DNA from: Ruminococcaceae bacterium UBA7030
GTDB lineage: Bacteria; Bacillota; Clostridia; Oscillospirales; Acutalibacteraceae
DNA length: 14,974 bases
Reading direction: 5' to 3'
NCBI GenBank assembly: GCA_002494125.1
Contig: DLBD01000013.1
Coordinates: forward strand, 1-14,974
The notes under the pieces were generated by a model. It was not told the origin of the DNA, did no database searches, and saw only the letters and a program-made list of their open reading frames with translations. Position 1 is the stretch's first letter. Every line of letters begins with the position of its first letter. Of this stretch, positions 11,827 through 14,974 are shown piece after piece. The position numbers and the translations under genes were made by a program.

Positions 11827-14361
11827 ATGAAAAAAATGACTGTTGCCCAGGCTAAGAAGGCGATTAGCGATAAGCTTAGTCACTTCTTCGGCGTTGACCC
11901 TAAAACAGCAACCGATGAACAGTACTACAAGGCTGTTTCAATGATAGTCAGAGATATGCTTGCAACCCAGCACAGCGACTTTCGTCACGAGGCGAGAAAG
12001 CAGGACACAAAGGTTATCTATTATCTTTGTATGGAATTTCTTATGGGTCGTTCACTTAAGAACAACCTATATAATCTTGACCTTACAAAAACCTTTGAAA
12101 GCGCATTAAACTCTTACGGCGTAAAGCTTGACAGGCTTTATGAGCAGGAGCCTGACGCAGGTCTTGGTAACGGCGGTCTCGGAAGACTTGCTGCCTGCTA
12201 CCTCGACGGTCTTGCAACGGACGGATTTGCTTCGATGGGATATTCAATCTGCTATGAGGCAGGTATTTTTAAGCAGAAGCTTGTTGACGGCTGGCAGACA
12301 GAACTTCCTGATTTCTGGCTTCCCGGCGGAGAGGTATGGCTTGTACCTCGTAATGAAAGAGCCGTTGAGGTTAAGTTTGAAGGACATATTATTGACAGCT
12401 GGGACGGAGATTTCCACCACGTTGACCACGTTGATTGCAACACGGTAACAGCTATTCCTTACGATATGTATGTATCGGGTAAGGGCGAGGGCGTTTCACG
12501 TCTTCGTTTATGGATGGCAAAGAAGCCTGAGCTTGATATGGGACTCTTTAATTCGGGCTCATACATCAAAGCTATGGAGCAGTCCGCTATGGCAGAGGCA
12601 ATTTCAAAGGTGCTTTATCCTGCGGACAATACTGTTGAGGGTAAGTCGCTTCGTCTTCGCCAGCAGTATTTCCTTGTATCTGCTTCAATTCAGGATATTA
12701 TCCAGCGTCATTTAACACGCTTCGGCACACTTGACAATCTTCCCGACAAGGTTGCAATTCATATTAACGACACACACCCGACTCTTGCAATTCCCGAGCT
12801 TATGAGAATTATGCTTGACGAGTGCGGCTACGACTGGGACAGCGCATGGAGCATTGTTACAAGAACCGTTGCATACACTAACCACACGGTTATGAAGGAG
12901 GCTCTTGAGTGCTGGAGCGAGGAGCTTTACAAGCGACTTCTTCCCCGTATCTATGAGATTACGAAGGAGATTGACAACCGCTTCAGAGCATATGTATGGG
13001 GCGCAACAGGCGACGCAGATAAGGTTGAGCGTATGGCTATTGTTTCAGGCGGCGTTGTAAGAATGGCAAACCTCTGTGTTGCCGGCTCACATTCCGTAAA
13101 CGGTGTTTCGGCTCTTCATTCCGAAATCCTTAAGGACACTGTTTTCCATGATTTCTATACACTTACTCCCGATAAGTTTACAAATGTAACAAACGGTATT
13201 GCTTTCAGACGCTGGATTTGCCAGGCTAATGAGCTTCTTACCGACTACATCACAGAGCTTATCGGAAACGGCTTTATAACAAAGAGCGACGAGCTTCTCA
13301 AACTTCGTGAGTTTAAGAACGATAAGAAGGTGCTTGACAGACTCACCGAAATCAAGCACGAAAACAAGGTGCGCTTTGCAAAGTATATCAAGCAAAAGCA
13401 GGGCGTTGAAATTAATCCCGATTCAATTTTTGACGTTCAGGTTAAAAGACTTCACGAGTATAAAAGACAGCAGCTCAATATTCTCAATATCATTGCAGAA
13501 TATCAGATGCTCAAGGCAAATCCGAACGCTGATTATTTCCCGAAGACATATATCTTCGCTTCAAAGGCTGCGCCCGGTTACTTTATGGCAAAAAAGCTTA
13601 TTGAGCTTATTGACGCACTTTCAAACCTTATCAACAACGACGAGGATGTAAACGATAAGCTTAAGGTTGTTTTTGTTGAGGACTACAACGTATCCGTTGC
13701 AGAGGTGCTTATGCCGGCAGCTGATATTTCAGAGCAGATTTCACTTGCAGGCACAGAGGCTTCGGGCACGGGTAATATGAAGCTTATGTTAAACGGAGCG
13801 GTAACGCTCGGCACAATGGACGGCGCTAATGTTGAGATTTACGACGCTGTCGGCAAGGATAATATTTATATCTTCGGTATGAATACTCCGGAGGTTATGC
13901 AGCTTCGCAACAGCGGCTACAACCCGATGGAATACTACAACAATAACGAGGTGCTTCGAGGCGCAATCGAATTCATCCGCCAGGGTGTAAACGGCAAGCG
14001 TTTCGACGAGATTGTATCCTCGCTTACAAATTCCGACCCGTATATGGCTCTTGCTGATTTTGCTGATTACCAGAGCACACATAGGGAAATTTCAAAGGCA
14101 TATGCCGACTCACGTGCTTTTGCAAAGATGTCGCTTATGAACATCAGCGGCGCAGGTGTGTTCAGCGCTGACCGTTCAATTATGGACTATGCAAATAACA
14201 TCTGGTGCACAAAGCCGGTTGAATTTAAGTCATCACCCAAAACCTCAAGAAAGTCAGCTCCTATGGCGCCTGAAAAGAAGAGTGCTGTAAAGAAGAGCGA
14301 GAAGAAGACTGAAAAGAAAACCGTTAAGAAAAGCGTTTCAAAAAAGTCTTCTGAAAAATAA
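11827..14361 (+). CDS. glgP: Glycogen/maltodextrin phosphorylase with lysine-rich C-terminal tail
   Basis: 844 residues. This PLP enzyme cleaves terminal alpha-1,4-glucose units of glycogen or maltodextrin with phosphate, giving glucose-1-phosphate in the cytoplasm. The family signature EASGTGNMKLMLNG starts at E644, with the PLP lysine K652. Other landmarks are MEFLMGRSLKNNL, EPDAGLGNGGLGRLAACYLD, HINDTHPTLAIPELMR, FTNVTNGIAFRRW and VKRLHEYKRQQLN. Family-like sequence ends near NIWCTKPVEF; a tail of about 44 residues (801-844) with 16 lysines plus Ser, Thr and Glu follows, which family members of about 790-815 residues lack. It has its own promoter, and GGAGG at 11816-11820 sets the start. 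A GH13 glycosidase gene follows, so the two likely cooperate on stored or imported alpha-glucan. Glycogen versus maltodextrin preference cannot be decided. Confidence 0.96.
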   Translation: MKKMTVAQAKKAISDKLSHFFGVDPKTATDEQYYKAVSMIVRDMLATQHSDFRHEARKQDTKVIYYLCMEFLMGRSLKNNLYNLDLTKTFESALNSYGVKLDRLYEQEPDAGLGNGGLGRLAACYLDGLATDGFASMGYSICYEAGIFKQKLVDGWQTELPDFWLPGGEVWLVPRNERAVEVKFEGHIIDSWDGDFHHVDHVDCNTVTAIPYDMYVSGKGEGVSRLRLWMAKKPELDMGLFNSGSYIKAMEQSAMAEAISKVLYPADNTVEGKSLRLRQQYFLVSASIQDIIQRHLTRFGTLDNLPDKVAIHINDTHPTLAIPELMRIMLDECGYDWDSAWSIVTRTVAYTNHTVMKEALECWSEELYKRLLPRIYEITKEIDNRFRAYVWGATGDADKVERMAIVSGGVVRMANLCVAGSHSVNGVSALHSEILKDTVFHDFYTLTPDKFTNVTNGIAFRRWICQANELLTDYITELIGNGFITKSDELLKLREFKNDKKVLDRLTEIKHENKVRFAKYIKQKQGVEINPDSIFDVQVKRLHEYKRQQLNILNIIAEYQMLKANPNADYFPKTYIFASKAAPGYFMAKKLIELIDALSNLINNDEDVNDKLKVVFVEDYNVSVAEVLMPAADISEQISLAGTEASGTGNMKLMLNGAVTLGTMDGANVEIYDAVGKDNIYIFGMNTPEVMQLRNSGYNPMEYYNNNEVLRGAIEFIRQGVNGKRFDEIVSSLTNSDPYMALADFADYQSTHREISKAYADSRAFAKMSLMNISGAGVFSADRSIMDYANNIWCTKPVEFKSSPKTSRKSAPMAPEKKSAVKKSEKKTEKKTVKKSVSKKSSEK

Positions 14362-14364
14362 ATA

Positions 14365-14399
14365 ACAGACGGGGAGGGGGAAGTCCTCTCCCTGTTTTT
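14365..14399 (+). terminator. Imperfect hairpin terminator after glycogen phosphorylase
   Basis: A G-rich arm (ACAG...GGGGAGGGGG) pairs, with a small bulge and a mismatch, with CCTCTCCCTGT and is followed by TTTTT. It may only partly stop transcription before the amylase-type gene, 29 bp further on, for which no promoter is obvious. Confidence 0.75.
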
Positions 14400-14427
14400 G
14401 ATTTAACAAAAAGACCAAGGACTCAGT

Positions 14428-14974
14428 ATGCAGGTATTTAATTCGAGAAATAAGGAATACAAGTCAATAATCTCGGCTCTGGCAACCGAGGAGCAGTGCC
14501 GTTTTCGTATAGTTGTACCGAGAGATGTTCATTGCAGCAGAGCTGTGCTTGCAATCACCAAGGAGGGTGAGGGCGAAAGCACGGTTTATTACGATATGTT
14601 CTGGGCAGGTATGTGCGGTGATTTTGACGAATACTGGGAGATGCATTTCGGCGCATCGACAAGCGGTCTTTATTTTTATCATTTCGAGCTTGATACTCCG
14701 TGGGGCAAATCCTTTGTCAAAAACAGGGGCGACGGAGTTGGTGAAATCAATGCATATGACACCGATTTTCAGCAGACCGTTTACGATAAAAATTTCAAAA
14801 CGCCCGACTTTCTCAAGGGCGGAATAATCTATCAGATTTTCCCCGACAGGTTTTTCGCTTCCGGCGAGAAAAAGGAGAATGTCCCCGAAAGCAGAGTTAT
14901 GCGCGAATGGGGTGAAGAGCCGTTCTGGAAAGAAGAGCAGATGAACGGCATCTGGAACAACGACTATTTCGGCG
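14428..14974 (+). CDS. GH13 alpha-amylase/neopullulanase-type glycosidase (3' end cut by window edge)
   Basis: 182 codons are visible and the frame is open to the edge. There is no signal peptide, so the enzyme should be cytoplasmic. Residues 1-125 resemble the N-terminal beta-sandwich module found before the catalytic barrel in cyclomaltodextrinase/neopullulanase-type enzymes (note MFWAGMCGDFDEYWEMHF and LYFYHFELDTPWG). The barrel opens at about residue 131 with GGIIYQIFPDRFF, the characteristic first strand of GH13 enzymes acting on alpha-glucans. The catalytic Asp/Glu/Asp residues lie beyond the window and cannot be checked. The ATG at 14428 is preceded by AAGGA at 14417-14421. Next to glycogen phosphorylase it probably hydrolyses maltodextrins or branched glucan pieces. 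Exact specificity is not readable. Confidence 0.88.
   Translation, partial: MQVFNSRNKEYKSIISALATEEQCRFRIVVPRDVHCSRAVLAITKEGEGESTVYYDMFWAGMCGDFDEYWEMHFGASTSGLYFYHFELDTPWGKSFVKNRGDGVGEINAYDTDFQQTVYDKNFKTPDFLKGGIIYQIFPDRFFASGEKKENVPESRVMREWGEEPFWKEEQMNGIWNNDYFG

Overview
The window looks like chromosomal DNA of a low-to-middle GC, endospore-forming, carbohydrate-using member of the Clostridia, most likely a gut Oscillospiraceae/Ruminococcaceae-type bacterium. The reasons are a ypeB spore-germination gene, strong Shine-Dalgarno sites (including two TTG starts), a secreted protein with choline-binding/glucan-binding-type wall repeats, and glycogen/maltodextrin enzymes of Firmicutes type. No genus can be named from sequence alone. 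There are no RNA genes, insertion sequences, CRISPR arrays or phage genes, and no gene-free stretch longer than about 180 bp.

Layout. (1) 1-2560, plus strand: the 3' part of a class III PLP aminotransferase resembling glutamate-1-semialdehyde aminomutase, a small terminator, then a 405-residue protein with two class II aldolase domains, ending in a strong terminator. Together they suggest an uncharacterised small-molecule pathway. (2) 2561-5047: a more AT-rich two-gene unit between two hairpin terminators. A 69-residue HTH regulator (minus) diverges from a 701-residue secreted protein (plus) built from a beta-helix-like region, an Ig-like domain, a CxxC module and eight 20-residue wall-binding repeats. 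The 135-bp gap holds near-consensus promoters in both directions whose -35 boxes overlap, a second promoter for the secreted protein, and an inverted repeat that fills the spacer of the first promoter. (3) 5057-6750, minus: ypeB followed by a small lipoprotein. (4) 6927-11725, plus: proB and proA, a membrane-anchored propeller-like protein overlapping proA by one base, and a Wzx/MATE-type flippase. (5) 11743-14974, plus: a strong promoter with a palindrome over its -35 box, glycogen phosphorylase with an unusual lysine-rich tail, a terminator, and the start of a cytoplasmic GH13 alpha-amylase-type enzyme.

How they work together. ProB and ProA carry out the first two steps of proline synthesis from glutamate, and proC is not in the window. 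The phosphorylase and the GH13 enzyme would together break down stored glycogen or imported maltodextrins. YpeB belongs to spore germination, but its usual partner sleB is not beside it. The regulator/surface-protein pair is the best candidate for a self-contained and possibly undescribed unit: a wall-attached surface protein under local repression by its divergent neighbour. That reading is inference from promoter geometry; no regulator binding is shown by the sequence.
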